Shown: positions 1 through 11,129, counted from the stretch's first letter. The stretch: 64,000 nt of DNA from Flaccisagitta enflata (GCA_965153355.1 OZ231126.1:37324001-37388000), one strand, 5' to 3'. Translations and numbers: made by a program. Notes: generated by a model not told the origin, from the letters alone.

Positions 1-1905
1 AACGGATGGCAGGTTATTTTCTCAAATTTGACCGGAGAAAGAGTCGAAAAAGCCCTAGACTCTTCACAAATGGTCAGAAGGGATGTAAGGACACTTGCGT
101 CGGCTGAGACACCGGATTCCTACACCACAACTATCAAGGAATTTTGGAGAGAAGCCTTTGACATCTTAATCATAGCGCCGTCCGTTGGTTACACTATCAT
201 CCGGCTTGAAGATGAAGAACCTATGGAAGTCAACGATGGAGCAATGCACGATCAGGCTGACATGCTCGCTGAACTCGGTGATATCGATGTCTCTGAGATA
301 GCCCAGGAAACATTCTGGATGAGCAATTCGAGCGATGATGCGGAAAAACGAGTGGACGAGTTTCTCAATTCACGTGCATCTGCCAAAAAGATCAACCATA
401 TTCAAGCCATTTCCAAACTGATTCTACTCAATCGCCTGGAGGAGGACATTGTCTTGCTCCATAACAAATTTGAAGAACAGATTTGGGGAAACGCCGCCAT
501 GTTTACAGAGGAGCAATACACTGTCATCTCACGAGCCCAGCAGGCATTTCGAGAAGGAAAACCAACTCACATGCTCGTTAAGGGGCCACCGGGCGCCGGG
601 AAAACTCTCGTATTGATGAAGCACGCTCGTGACTTTGTGAGCATTGTCAGAGATGAAAGGAAAAAGGTCTTCATATCCATTGAACCAAAATATACAATGT
701 TGATCAACCATCTCAAGAGTGTCGTAGTGAAGGATGAACAGATGCGTGGGAGGGTGATTCTCGCAGATGCCGAGAGCATTGAAAAGTACAAAGGAGATAA
801 ATCGAATATCGCCTTGATCCTCGTCGACGAAGCCGATTTAATAAGGATCACACAGTTCTACAAAACCATTTTGCCGCATCAGAGCGCGATTGTGTTCTCT
901 TCAAACTTGTTATTCTCATTGGAAGACCTTTCTCAGTCAATGCACGATGAAGTCAGGGATGAATTCAGGTGGCAGGAGTTTGCGCTTTCTGTTTCGTTAC
1001 GCGCGACGAAAAAAGTTTCTGAATTTGTCGCTGGATTTCAAAAAGTCAGTGACAGTGGCAGGTTTCAATTGGAAGTCCTATCGGGAGTCGCTGTCGACGG
1101 CACAGACGTAGAGAGGATTCAAGTCACGGAGCCCTGGGGTAAGGATCAAAAGTTCTTGACAGAGACCGTGGAACAACTGAAGAAACTAAACCGCAAGTTT
1201 GTTCCCTCTGAACAACCCACTGAAAAACCATCGCCAGATACCGCGGAAGTGGTTTTGATTTTGGTGCGTGGGCATCACATCTTCAAGGAAGCGATTAAAG
1301 CAAAATTAAAGGAAGAAGGAGTTGGAGAAAAGTTCGCTTTTGCGGAGGACGCAGAAGTTTCAGACAGCATCCTTGGCTGTCAGTGGCCAGCAGTCGCCAT
1401 CGTCGTTGATGGCAGTTCCTATGTGATAAATCGTAGGTGGAAATCATTACTCAACGTCTTGACTCGCGCTACGTCCCACGTCATCCTCATTTACCACAAA
1501 TCTGACAAGACAATGCCGGTTACTCCCCAAATCAACTCCTTCAGGCTAGTTAGAACCAACAAGAAAGACTTGGAGGCACATCTAAAGAGCCTCGCAAAGA
1601 AGTCTTCGCCACGAATTCTAATCGACGACAGAGCCGGAGAGGTAAAACCAGAAACCAGACAGGAATTGAAGTCAACTTGCGACTTTACCAAGTTCGATCA
1701 AAACGTAAATGAGGAACTCGAAAATGTTTCGCTAGTGGTGAAAATAGTGGATTTTATGAGTAGCGGTGGCCTGTCGACGGCGCTCGTTGCCAAAGTTCCT
1801 GTGGTCGAATTCATCGTCGGAACCGGATTCGGAGCACCCGGAGTCCAAGATTTTTACAATCTTCTAGATTCGTGCAGTGCAACGAAGACAAAATTTGATG
1901 AGTAA
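1..1905 (+). CDS. Superfamily-1 helicase-like P-loop ATPase, 3' part of gene (5' end outside window)
   Basis: The frame is open from base 1 to the TAA at 1903-1905 without an intron. The apparent start at 28 is a TTG and the frame continues to the window edge, so this is the C-terminal part of a longer protein. Walker A GPPGAGKT is at 583-606 and Walker B VDEAD at 823-837. A motif-V-like segment (CQWPAVAIVVDG) lies near 1378-1413. A motif-VI-like segment (NVLTRATSHVILIYH) is at 1453-1497, with the arginine of TRA that is typical of UvrD/DUF2075-type SF1 enzymes. Order and spacing fit an SF1 ATPase that acts on nucleic acid; the substrate is unknown. About 185 residues before Walker A and the last 130 are not recognised. 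A domesticated viral or transposon helicase is possible. I see no Rep (HUH) motif that would make it a Helitron protein. Confidence 0.75.
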   Translation, partial: NGWQVIFSNLTGERVEKALDSSQMVRRDVRTLASAETPDSYTTTIKEFWREAFDILIIAPSVGYTIIRLEDEEPMEVNDGAMHDQADMLAELGDIDVSEIAQETFWMSNSSDDAEKRVDEFLNSRASAKKINHIQAISKLILLNRLEEDIVLLHNKFEEQIWGNAAMFTEEQYTVISRAQQAFREGKPTHMLVKGPPGAGKTLVLMKHARDFVSIVRDERKKVFISIEPKYTMLINHLKSVVVKDEQMRGRVILADAESIEKYKGDKSNIALILVDEADLIRITQFYKTILPHQSAIVFSSNLLFSLEDLSQSMHDEVRDEFRWQEFALSVSLRATKKVSEFVAGFQKVSDSGRFQLEVLSGVAVDGTDVERIQVTEPWGKDQKFLTETVEQLKKLNRKFVPSEQPTEKPSPDTAEVVLILVRGHHIFKEAIKAKLKEEGVGEKFAFAEDAEVSDSILGCQWPAVAIVVDGSSYVINRRWKSLLNVLTRATSHVILIYHKSDKTMPVTPQINSFRLVRTNKKDLEAHLKSLAKKSSPRILIDDRAGEVKPETRQELKSTCDFTKFDQNVNEELENVSLVVKIVDFMSSGGLSTALVAKVPVVEFIVGTGFGAPGVQDFYNLLDSCSATKTKFDE

Positions 1906-2052
1906 ACATAATCTTTGAACAATTTCTAATATAGTCAACTGATGATATTTCTGAACTATGAATAAGTTTATTCATTCTTATTGATGATATTTTTTCACTC
2001 GAATGTACGAAAAATGAAGATAAATATTGCAAAAATGGTGGATTTATGTAAA

Positions 2053-2223
2053 ACAAGGCCAACCCCTTACACTCGACCATAAAACCAAAATACCAAAAGA
2101 CTACTTAAAATGACTTAAAATGACGTAAAATGGCGAAAAAAAGCTAAGCATGACGGACGGAGGGACCGACCGACCGACGGACGGACCGACAGACGGACAG
2201 AGCGGGTCATAGAGTCGCGTGCA
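2053..2223 (+). repeat. Hairpin-ended non-autonomous element, 3' hairpin truncated
   Basis: It starts ACAAGGCCAACCCC, continues into repeats of TGACTTAAAA, then GACGGACCGACC-type satellite and AGAGTCGCGTGC. The second half of the terminal hairpin is missing. The middle and 3' end closely match 54840-54960. Confidence 0.7.
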
Positions 2224-2302
2224 ATCTGAGTTGTCTTGGGTGAAATTCTAAGCCGGTCTCTATTACGACAATTTTGCGTTTCAAAAAACATAGCTTTGTT
2301 CT

Positions 2303-2451
2303 AACAAGGCCGGATACACGGCTACCGAAGTCGCGTGCGGGTGGGCAGGGCCCATATTTGAGGTCACCAGACCATTTAGCAGGAGCAGTGAGGTCAAAGA
2401 AATAAAATCAAAAAAAGTAAAGTGTGACGGACGACCGACGGACAAAGCCAT
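2303..2451 (+). repeat. Hairpin-ended element, AACAAGGCCGGATA subtype, 3' truncated
   Basis: The stretch is nearly identical to 44377-44540 and 48168-48320: AACAAGGCCGGATACACGGC, the GAAGTCGCGTGCGGGTGGGC block, and a GACGGAC tract. It stops before the terminal hairpin. From here to 2700 I see no gene. Confidence 0.8.
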
Positions 2452-2708
2452 GTTCTTAGAAATGCAAAAATTTGCCTCTGGAAACAGTCTTAGAATTTCA
2501 CCCAACCACTTTACAAATTCTTGCGACTTTATTTCCAAAGAATTCTTGCAAATCAGTGATTGTCTCTGTATCTCATCAATGCAATATCTAATTGCTCAGT
2601 TTGTTTTTATTTTTAAGCATTGTAAAATTAGTAAGGCTAAATAAACAAACTATACTGAGATTTGTTAAAATAAAAAAGTAGAGTAGGTTTTGAATATGTA
2701 TGGTCGCC

Positions 2709-2774
2709 TAATTTTGCCTTCGTTTGCACTGAGAGAGTAGCCGTTTATGTCACAGTGCAAACGAATACAAAATT
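2709..2774. repeat. Small inverted repeat
   Basis: TCGTTTGCACTG (2720-2731) pairs with CAGTGCAAACGA (2753-2764). The outer bases ATTTTG and CAAAAT also pair. Confidence 0.6.
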
Positions 2775-2871
2775 TGACATGTCAAAACGATTTAAACGAT
2801 ATTTTCTATTTTACATATTCAACGATTTTTTATTGAGATAAAGGATTTGTGGTTGGTAATCATCAATTTTT

Positions 2872-2945
2872 AGATGCGTCCTCGCATCTCTATAAGAGGG
2901 TCTGTCCCTTTGTAGGTCTGTCTGTCTGTCTGTCTGTCTGAATGT
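2872..2945 (-). repeat. Hairpin-ended element terminus, AGATGCG stem
   Basis: AGATGCG-TCCT-CGCATCT (2872-2889) is a perfect 7-bp stem. It is followed by CTATAAGAGGGTCTGTC and (GTCT)n, the layout of the other hairpin termini read on the opposite strand. Confidence 0.7.
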
Positions 2946-2999
2946 CTGAGTGTCACACGAACATTTCAAAAACGCGATTTTCAAGGTTTTCTCTTCATT

Positions 3000-3535
3000 T
3001 CTCTTCATGTCTCATGTCTCTTATATTTCTTTGTCTCTTTCATCTCTTTTCATCTCTTCATCTCTTTTGTCTCTTTTGTCTCTTTTTGTCTCTATGTCTC
3101 ATATGTCTCCTATATGTCTCATATGTCTCCCATATGTCTCTTTTTTATATCTCTTATTTTCTTATGTATCCATAGGGTCCATATGTCTCCTATGTCTCTA
3201 TGTCTCTTATGTCTCTTATGTCTCTTTTTGTCTCTTTTGTGTCCTACATGTCTCCTATATGTTCCCATGTTCTCTTCTATGTTCCCTATATGTCTCATAT
3301 TCTCTTATGTCTCTTATATCTCTTATATCTTCATATTCTTATGTCTCTTATATCTCTTATATCTCTTATATCTCTTATGTCTCTTATGTCTCTTATATCT
3401 CTTATATCTCTTATATCTCTTAGGTCTCTTATGTCTCTCATGTCTCATCATGTCTCTATGTGTCTCTTATGTTTCCACATGTTTCCTCATGTCTCTTCAT
3501 GTCTCTCATATCTCTCCATGTCTCTTGTGAGATGA
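3000..3535. repeat. Minisatellite of about 9-10 bp, (TATGTCTCT)n
   Basis: Roughly 50 degenerate copies of ATGTCTCTT or ATATCTCTT. The open frames here rich in Met-Ser-Leu come from the repeat and are not genes. Confidence 0.9.
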
Positions 3536-3537
3536 GT

Positions 3538-3755
3538 GGGGTGTGGGGAGCATGGGGAGGGGAGGCGGGGGAGGTTGGAGGCGGGTGGGTGGGGAGGTGG
3601 GGGAGGGGTGGGGAGGCGGGGGGAGGGTGGGAGGCGGGGGAAGGGTGGGAGGCGGGGGGAGGGGTGGGGAGGCGGGGGGAGGGGTGGGGAGGTGTGGGGG
3701 AGGGGTGGGGAGGGGTGGAGAGGCGGGGAGGGGTGGGAGAGGCGGGGGAGAGAGG
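3538..3755 (+). repeat. G-rich tract with quadruplex potential
   Basis: About 215 bp of GGGGAGGCGGGGGAGGG-type sequence on the + strand, with dozens of runs of three or more G. It begins abruptly at the end of the TCTC minisatellite. Confidence 0.85.
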
Positions 3756-3808
3756 AATCAGTTTATATTTTTCTATTTATCTCTGAATCTTTATATTCAT
3801 TATATCTT

Positions 3809-4780
3809 GATAACCATGGCGACAATAAAAATGGCCGCCATGTTCAATTTGCCTCTGTGAGTTCAATTTTTGGACTAGCTGCATAATTTTTGAGATGGTG
3901 ATAATATTCTAAATTTCTGATTTAGCAAAAAAATCAGAATTCAAAAAAGTTGATTTTTGTGTCTGCAACATTAATTTTTGTGAACAGTATCCTAATACAA
4001 ATGGATCAATACCTTTTTACAATGATTCTTTCAGAACTTTAAGAAATGACTTTTTTTTCATCATTGCTTATGAATTTTTCAAAGATGAAGAAAGTATTGA
4101 TGATATTTGACTCAGCAAAAAACTCAGAACTCAAAAAAGTTAATTTTTGTAGCCATTGTAGTGATTTTAAAACAAAGAGGTAAAATCAGTTTTTGATTGA
4201 ATTTTTTTATTAACTTCAATTTTTTACAGTGAGCTCATTTTTTCAACTAGTCTCATGATTTTTAAGGTGAAGATAGTTCATCAAATTTCCAACTGAACAA
4301 AAAAGTCAGAACCTAAAAATGTTGAATTTTGCACTACTTTTTGTTGATTTTACTGAAAATGTGCAAAATTGTCTCTTAAACACCTGCTTGTCCCACACTC
4401 TTTTAACAAAACATTTTTTGAAATAGGGGTAATTTTTTTCAAGTGTGTGAGAGTTTTACAACTTATTGACCTGCTGCAAAAATCAGAGCTCAAAAAAGTG
4501 TATTTTTGTGCCTGTGGCATGAGTTTTTGTAAAACATTACAAAAACCAAAGAATGCAAAAAAAGTGATTTGGCAGGTCCATATTTGGATGCCTATCACAT
4601 AAATTGATTCCACGAGTACATTTGTAAACTCTTTTGAGTTCTGATTTTTTTTCTGATTTTTTCTCTGAGCTAGAAATTTGAAGTTCTATTACCACCTAGA
4701 AAATTATGAAGCTAGTTAAAAAATTGAACTCAGGGAAGGGGTTTGAATAGGCGGCCATTTTTATTGTCGCCATGGTTATC
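3809..4780. mobile_element. Foldback/MITE-like element with inverted termini
   Basis: The left end GATAACCATGGCGACAATAA (3809 on) is the inverse of the right end (to 4780). The similarity runs about 150 bp inward on both sides (to about 3960 and back to about 4620). TATATCTT flanks it at 3801-3808 and recurs at 4783-4790, a candidate 8-bp target duplication. No transposase frame lies inside. Confidence 0.75.
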
Positions 4781-4973
4781 TTTATATCTTAATAATTTGT
4801 ATGATAATATCTTACGTCTAAAGAGGACGCATCTATTGGACATCTCTTGGCCTTGTTTGTATAGGAAAACGTTTTTCTGTACCATATGCTTAGGAAATGT
4901 GAGAAAAAAGGATGCAAAATTGACGGATTTTTAACAAAAATTGATTCTTGTGCATTGACATGTCTCGCGTAAA

Positions 4974-5105
4974 AAAAACGAATCTGTCTCTGAATTCAAA
5001 ATTTTGCATTTTGAAAAACATGGCATCAGTCTAAACACTTTTAAGAAACATAATATGTGTTTAGAATGCAAAATTTTGCATTCAGAGACAGATTTGGTTT
5101 TTTTT
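4974..5105. repeat. Inverted repeat with arms of about 45 bp
   Basis: AATCTGTCTCTGAATTCAAA (4981 on) is mirrored by the sequence ending near 5098 (TGCATTCAGAGACAGATTTG). It forms an AT-rich foldback. From about 5110 to 6200 I see no gene or repeat apart from a duplicated ATTCTATTATGAAGAT near 5430-5460. Confidence 0.65.
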
Positions 5106-6199
5106 CACGTGGCAACATCTTATGTTTTCCGTGCAATTCTTTTTAAAGAATTCTGTTGTTTCACTAAGTATGCTGCGACTTTACCGATGCGAGATCAATA
5201 CCATTGGTCAGTTAACCGTTCTTTAATTAATTTAGGGAGTATTAAGCATGCATAAGACTTTAGTTTTTGTTATATTTCCGCTGCATAGCAGCGTATTCCA
5301 CCACAGAACAGAACAATTTGTCAAATTTGACGCTGTTCTGCACCATGACTTATACAGTAATCACATTGGCGATGCACTTATGATGATGGCATTCAGTGTA
5401 ATACAAGCTTTCACTTCTATTATGAATACATTCTATTATGAAGATATTCTATTATGAAGATATTCGAGAAAACTGAAGCGTTTTGTATCGGTAGCTGTCT
5501 GTCATAACTCATAAGCCTAGCAAATTCCCATTAGTTACCCTTATGCCAGGGATTCGTATTGAGAGTAATTGGCCGCAATTTTAGGTAATGCAAATATTTG
5601 TCAGTGAAGCACATCTGTATTTTGATTTGTATTTTTTACACAATGAAGCTATGTAGTTGCTAACACAATTCTTTAACGAACCGCAACGTTGAAGGCGCTT
5701 TTAGCCCATTCATATTTTTCTGGCTGAAAAAGTAGAATACGGACCTATGAAAATCTTTGCTCTAACACCTTGCCTTGCACCGTGTTTTTCACACGTTTAC
5801 GCTTTGTCATGCGACTTTCACCTCCACACCTAGTTTTACACCTAATAAATACATTGATCAAACACTTGTTCTTGTCTCCCCAGAGTATTTGGACAATGGG
5901 CATGTACATAAGCTGAGAATTTGTATAGAAATATTGTTGAGATAACTAATACAGTATCAAATCTACATTCTTTGTCTAGCTAGATTCCTAATTTGCATAA
6001 TATAAGAAAATAACAAATACTAAAATGCAAAAAAATGGGAGAAGGAAGCGATGTTCTTGGAATTGCAAGAAAAAAAATCTGAAGTAATTGGGCCTGCGAC
6101 GGAATGAGGTTTAAGACCACTAATTCCATAACATTGCAAACCCTATAAAATAGCTACAACTATGAGATCACTTAGCTTATGGTATTCTTCATTCTTTTA

Positions 6200-6596
6200 G
6201 GTCTAGAGTCTCCACACCAAGTTTCAACCAAATCCATTAGGAAATAACGAAGTTATGCGCCTTTTTCCCATTTAGGTAGCAGGCCCGTTGGGCAGTAAGC
6301 TGGTTTGACCAGTTAGCACGATGAAATCATTATGAATCACACACAAATGTTCTTCCATTCAGAGACTCCATACCAAATTTCAACCAAATCAAAAACGCCA
6401 AAGTTATGCATAATTTTACTTTTAGGTCAATAGGCCAGTTGGGTGGTAAACAGTTTGGCCAGTTAGTGTGCTCAAATGTATATGACGAGTGCAACAATAA
6501 ATCAGGTACATGTGTGGAGTCTTTCCATTTCGAGTCTCCATACCAAGTTTCAAGCAAATTGGTTGAAATATGGCAAAGTTATGTACGTTTTTAGGC
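6200..6596 (+). repeat. Tandem repeat of about 160 bp, first block
   Basis: Units contain GTTTCAACCAAATC, AAAGTTATGCAC and TTTTAGG...GGCCAGTTGGG. The GTTTCAA motif falls at 6221, 6377 and 6547, a spacing of 156-170 bp. The array is interrupted at 6597 and resumes at 8300 and 9150. Confidence 0.75.
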
Positions 6597-6935
6597 AGCG
6601 GCCCCGAAGGGGCTGAAGTCCTGTAGAACACAGGGGTACTCGTCCGTCCGTTTGTCCCCCCCTCATCAGGCGCCTCAGGCCACAAATCTGGCCTATGAGA
6701 CCTCAAATCTGGCCTCTCAGGCCTCAAATCCAGCCTCTCAGGCCTCAAATCCAGCCTCTCAGGCCTCAAATCCGGCCTTCAGGCCTCAAACCTGGGCCTC
6801 AGGCCTCAATTAGGCCTCTCAGGCAGGCCTGAGCAATGGCCAGTATTGGTATTGGGTTTACAATATTCCTTGTGTATTGGGTTTTCCCAATACATGTAAT
6901 TTATTTTGTTATTTTTCCAATACAATACAATATTA
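6597..6935 (-). repeat. GCGGCCCC-type palindromic element, left half
   Basis: It begins GCAGCGGCCCCGAAGGGGCT, then CCTGTAGAACACAGG, a CCGTCCGT tract, and about eight copies of CAGGCCTCAAATCNGGCCTCT. It ends in an AT-rich CAATAC block. The mirror image lies at 10260-10840. Confidence 0.7.
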
Positions 6936-7184
6936 TATAATATCACAAAAAAACTGATCTGAGGAAAGTGAAATATATGAGAGAAAGACTGAAGGAGATA
7001 AGGAGGAAGAGGAAAAGCATTCCTAGATTTGAGGGAGAACAAAGGAAGTGGAGAAAGTGAGGGATAAGTGTAAAAGAAAAGAAAAAAATATCAAAAATAA
7101 GGAAAAAATAACAAAAAAATGAAATATAACTTTTATCAAAATGAAAAAATCTTGAAAGAGTATGGGTCCGTGACTGGGGTCAAT

Positions 7185-8290
7185 CAGCATTGTCAAACGG
7201 TGTTAATAAACGGCCGTTGTTAAACGGCGTTGCGCCACGCTGTCAAACGGCGTTGTCAAACGACGTTGCTGGAACGGCAAGCGATAAATTCGACGTTGTC
7301 AAACAGCATTGTTGTTCCGGTATTGTTAACGGCGTTGTCAAATGGCGTTGCCATACGGCGATATTACACGGCGTTATAATACGGCGTTGTAATACGGCGT
7401 TGTAATATGATATTAATACGGCGTTAGTAACGGCGTTGTTAAACGGCGTTGTCAAACGACGTTGTCAAACGATGCCGCTGCAAACACGCTGCCAAATGGT
7501 AACTGTATGGCGTTGCCACGGCGCTGTCATCTGGCGTTGTCATTCTGGCGTTGTAATACGATGTTGTAATACAGCGTTGTAATACGGCGTTATAAAACGG
7601 CGTTGTAATACGGGTTGTACGCTGTAATACGCGTTGTAATACGGCGTTGTAATACGGCGTTGTTATATGGCGTTGTTATACGGCGTTGTAACATGGCATT
7701 GTAAAACGGCGTTGTAATAGGGCATTGTAATACGGTGTTGTAATACGTTATTGTAAAATGGCGTTGTAATATGGCGTTGTAATACCGCGTTATAATACGG
7801 CGTTGTAATACGGCGTTGTAACATGGCGCTGTCTAACGGCGTTGTCAAACGGCGTTGTCGTTCGGCGGACTGTAAGACACCGTTGGAAAAAATTTAAAAA
7901 GAGTATGCCAAACGGCGTTGTCAAACGACGTTGTCAAACGACGCTGTCAAATGACAGCGTCAAACGGCGACAACGGCAAGTTGTCAAACGGTGTTGTCAA
8001 ACGGCGTTGCCAAACGGCGATTGTCAACGACATTGTCAAATGACACGTCGTTATTATTGGTTAAACGACGTTGTCAAAATGACGTTGACAAACGACATTG
8101 TCAAACGACATTGTCCAACGATATTGTCAAATGACATTGTCAAACGACATTGTCAAATGGCATCGTGAAACGTCATTGTCAAACGGCATCATGAATGGCA
8201 TCGTCAAACGGCATTGTCAAACGACATTGTCAAACGGCATTGGCAACAGCATTGTCAATTGGCATTGTCAAATGGCATCGTCAGACAGCA
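7185..8290. repeat. 13-bp minisatellite (ACGGCGTTGTAAT / AAACGGCGTTGTC)
   Basis: About 80 copies of a 13-bp unit over 1.1 kb. Copies of the TCAAAC type cluster at the two ends and those of the TAATAC type in the middle (7370-7820). Toward 8290 the unit drifts to GGCATTGTCAAAC. Short open frames in it are artefacts of the repeat. Confidence 0.9.
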
Positions 8291-8479
8291 TATGTTAAGC
8301 TGTTTCACTTTAAGTCTCTATAGCAAGTTTTAATCAAATAGGTGAAAGACGGCCAAAATTCTGCAAGTTTTTTTCACTTTTTAGAGGGTAGGGTGGTTGA
8401 GCAATAAACTGGTTTGGCCGGTTAGGATGCTAAAATTGTGTTAAATCACTTACAAACGTAGAGTTGTTTCATTTTGAGT

Positions 8480-9057
8480 CTACATACAGTATGTTTCAAC
8501 TCGTTTGGAACATTATATGACGGCATAACTCTAGAAGTAATAGAGATAATTTTATTCTGAAAAAAGCCTTGTATAGGTAATAGTTTGGCATTTTATACTA
8601 AACAATTCTCAGGGATTTTCTACAGAAGCTGGATACTTTTCACACCCTGAGGAAGTTAGGGTCAAATTATGCAAAAAAGGTTATTTTTCTCCCTTTTTTT
8701 CAATAAATTGCATCTATAGACAATTTTCTCTCTCTATTTTCATAAACTTCATCAAAATATCTTATATCTGAAACCTATCTGGTATGAAAATCTCAATTTG
8801 TTTTAAAAATTAAAGCAAGATAAGTTAACAATTTTTTTCACTGAATGACATTATAACTTGCTTTACAAAGCGCTTTTTTTACTTTATGAGATGTTAAGGG
8901 GATTAGATTTTTCCAAAAAATCACGGGGATCAATCATCATAAAATGACAAACAATCACCTATGCAAGACTTTTTTCAGAAATAAATTATCTCTATTTCTT
9001 CTAGAGTTATGCCGTCGTATAATGTTCCAAACGAGTTAAAACACACTGTATATGAGA
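8480..9057. mobile_element. Foldback element with arms of about 120 bp
   Basis: Left arm 8480-8600 (contains CATAACTCTAGAAGTAATAG) is mirrored by 8940-9057 (contains CTTCTAGAGTTATGCCGTCG). The intervening 340 bp are AT-rich and non-coding. It lies between blocks of the 160-bp tandem repeat. Confidence 0.75.
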
Positions 9058-9149
9058 GGGTCTGTCGGTCCGTCGGTCCGTCTGTTGCGCCTGTGCAAAA
9101 ACCGCGTTACTTGGCTAATTTTGGCCACGGTGAGATCCTATACCGAAAT

Positions 9150-9870
9150 AACTGATAGGGTGGCAGGCTGGCTGGCTGGCTAGTAGGCCAGTTAGCATGC
9201 TAAAATCTTTTTAAATCAAATTCATATGCTGAGTCATTCCATTTAGGGACTACATATACTGCTTCAACTAAAATTGGCTGAAAAATGCCAGTTAGCACAT
9301 TTTTCACTTTTAGGCTGGTTAGGCTAGTTGGGTGGTAGGCTGGTTTGGTCTGCTAGCATGCTAGCATCCTTACAATTCAAATACAGATGTTGAGTCTTTC
9401 AATTTAGAGACTACTTACCAAGTTTCAACTAAAAATTGATTGTAAAAATGCCTATGTTATAATATTTTCACTTTTTAGGTTGGTAGGCTATAGGGTGGTG
9501 GTAGATTGATGGCTTAAGAATACATGCTAAATTTTATACATTTCATACATATATGTTGAGTCCTTCCATTTAGTGACTCCATACTCAAGTTTCAACTAAA
9601 TTGGTTGAAATTATTTGGTTATGCACGTTTTTAACTTTTAGGCTGTAGGCTGGTTGGGTGGTAGGCCGGCTTGGCTGGTTAACATGCAAAAATCTGTACA
9701 ATTCAAATACATATGTTGAGTCCTTCCATTTAGAGACTACATACCAAGTTTCGACCAAATCGGTTGAAAAATGCCAAAGTTATGCACGTTTTTCACTTTT
9801 AGGCTGGTAGGCTGGTTGGGCCGGTTGGGTGGGTCGGATTATAACATACGCATAGGATGTAAAGCGGCTT
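9150..9870 (+). repeat. Tandem repeat of about 160 bp, main block
   Basis: Four to five units. Anchor positions 9261, 9422, 9589 and 9748 give periods of 159-167 bp. Each unit has GAGTC(C/T)TTCCATTTAG, the GTTTCAAC anchor, and AGGCTGGTAGGCTGG. A (GAC)n tract follows at about 9950-10000. Confidence 0.8.
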
Positions 9871-10259
9871 ACCCTAGTACAACTTTCCTCCAAATATGAA
9901 GCAAATCGGTCAAGGCGTTCAAAAGTTAGCCCATTTTTAAAAGTGTGGACAACAACGACGACGACGACAATGACGACGACGACAATGACGACACCCACCC
10001 GCCTCGAATTATAGTCCGCGTCGGAATGGTATTCCGTCGTGGACAAAAAAATATGAAAAATTTTCAGCTCTTCCAAAATAACAAAATATTTATATGATGA
10101 TTGAAATTATAATATTTTTTTCAAATAATTAGTATATCATCTAACTATAATTAGTTTAATATATAATTACTACTTATTACTTATTATCAAAACTACATAA
10201 AATCATATATATATTATATTTTATCATATTGTATGCTATGATTATGTATTTTATAAAAT

Positions 10260-10845
10260 TTTAACGATGTTGTATTGTATTGGTATTTTAACAATGTTGT
10301 ATTGTATTGGTATTGTATTGTATTGTCCCAATACTTGAAAGTATTGTATTGGTATTGTATAGTTGACAAAAATGCTATATAGCTCAGGCCTGCTCTCAGG
10401 CCTCAATTCCAAATTCTCAGGCCTCAAACCTGGACTCTCAGGTCTCAAATTAGGCCTCTCAGGCCTCAAATCAGCTAAGACTCAATCTATTGCTCTCAGG
10501 CTTCAAATCAGTCCTGACCTTTCAAGCCTTAATCCAGCAATCTCAAGCCTCAAGTCAGCCCTCTCAAGCTTCAGATTGGCATAATCAGGCGTTATATCAG
10601 CCTTCCTAGACCTCAGTTTAGGCTCTTGAAGGCCAAGTCAGTCCTCTGGCCCTTCAAGCCTTAATTCAGCGCTATCAAGCCTCAAGTCAGCCCTCTCAAA
10701 CTTCCAACTTCCAGGACGAACGAAAGTCCCCCTGTGTTCTACAGGACTTCGTCCCCTTCGTGGCCCTCACTCCAATTCACAATCACTCAAAGTAGGGCAA
10801 CGGGTATCGCTGACCACATATTGCCTGCCCTTGAGCGACCTGTTC
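10260..10845 (+). repeat. GCGGCCCC-type palindromic element, right half
   Basis: It holds an AT-rich GTATTGTATT block, then many TCTCAGGCCTCAAAT(C/T) copies that degrade to TCAAGCCTCAAGTC. GAAAGTCCCCCTGTGTTCTA, CCCCTTCGTGGCC and GGGCAACGGGTATCGCTGAC follow. It is the inverse of 6597-6935. Confidence 0.7.
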
Positions 10846-11129
10846 ACTTTTAGGCTGGTTGGGTGGTAGGCTGGTTTGACGGGACAAATAGTAGTTTCTT
10901 CTGGGGGCATTTGTGGTTCGATGATCGGAAATAGCATTTTCTATTCTGGCAAAACCCATAAGTATCTAATTAAAAAGGTTATTAGACCTAAGTCGCCTGC
11001 ATTGGCATTTTCACAAAAGGTCGGACAGACAGACAGGCAGGTATTTCAAAATGACCTTTGAATTAGCGGTCTCCGCCTCCCAGTGTATTCTCTAATGTTC
11101 AAAGTGCAAAAAACGCGAAAAAATGCCTT

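Noticed and set aside
1-1905. Helitron RepHel protein as partner of the hairpin elements
   Set aside because: No HUH replication-initiator motif and no Pif1-type signature are visible; only general SF1 motifs.
2950-3886. Several frames of 77-157 residues
   Set aside because: Translations of the TCTC minisatellite and the G-rich tract.
7185-8290. CRISPR-like array
   Set aside because: Units are contiguous 13-mers without unique spacers, in a eukaryotic context.
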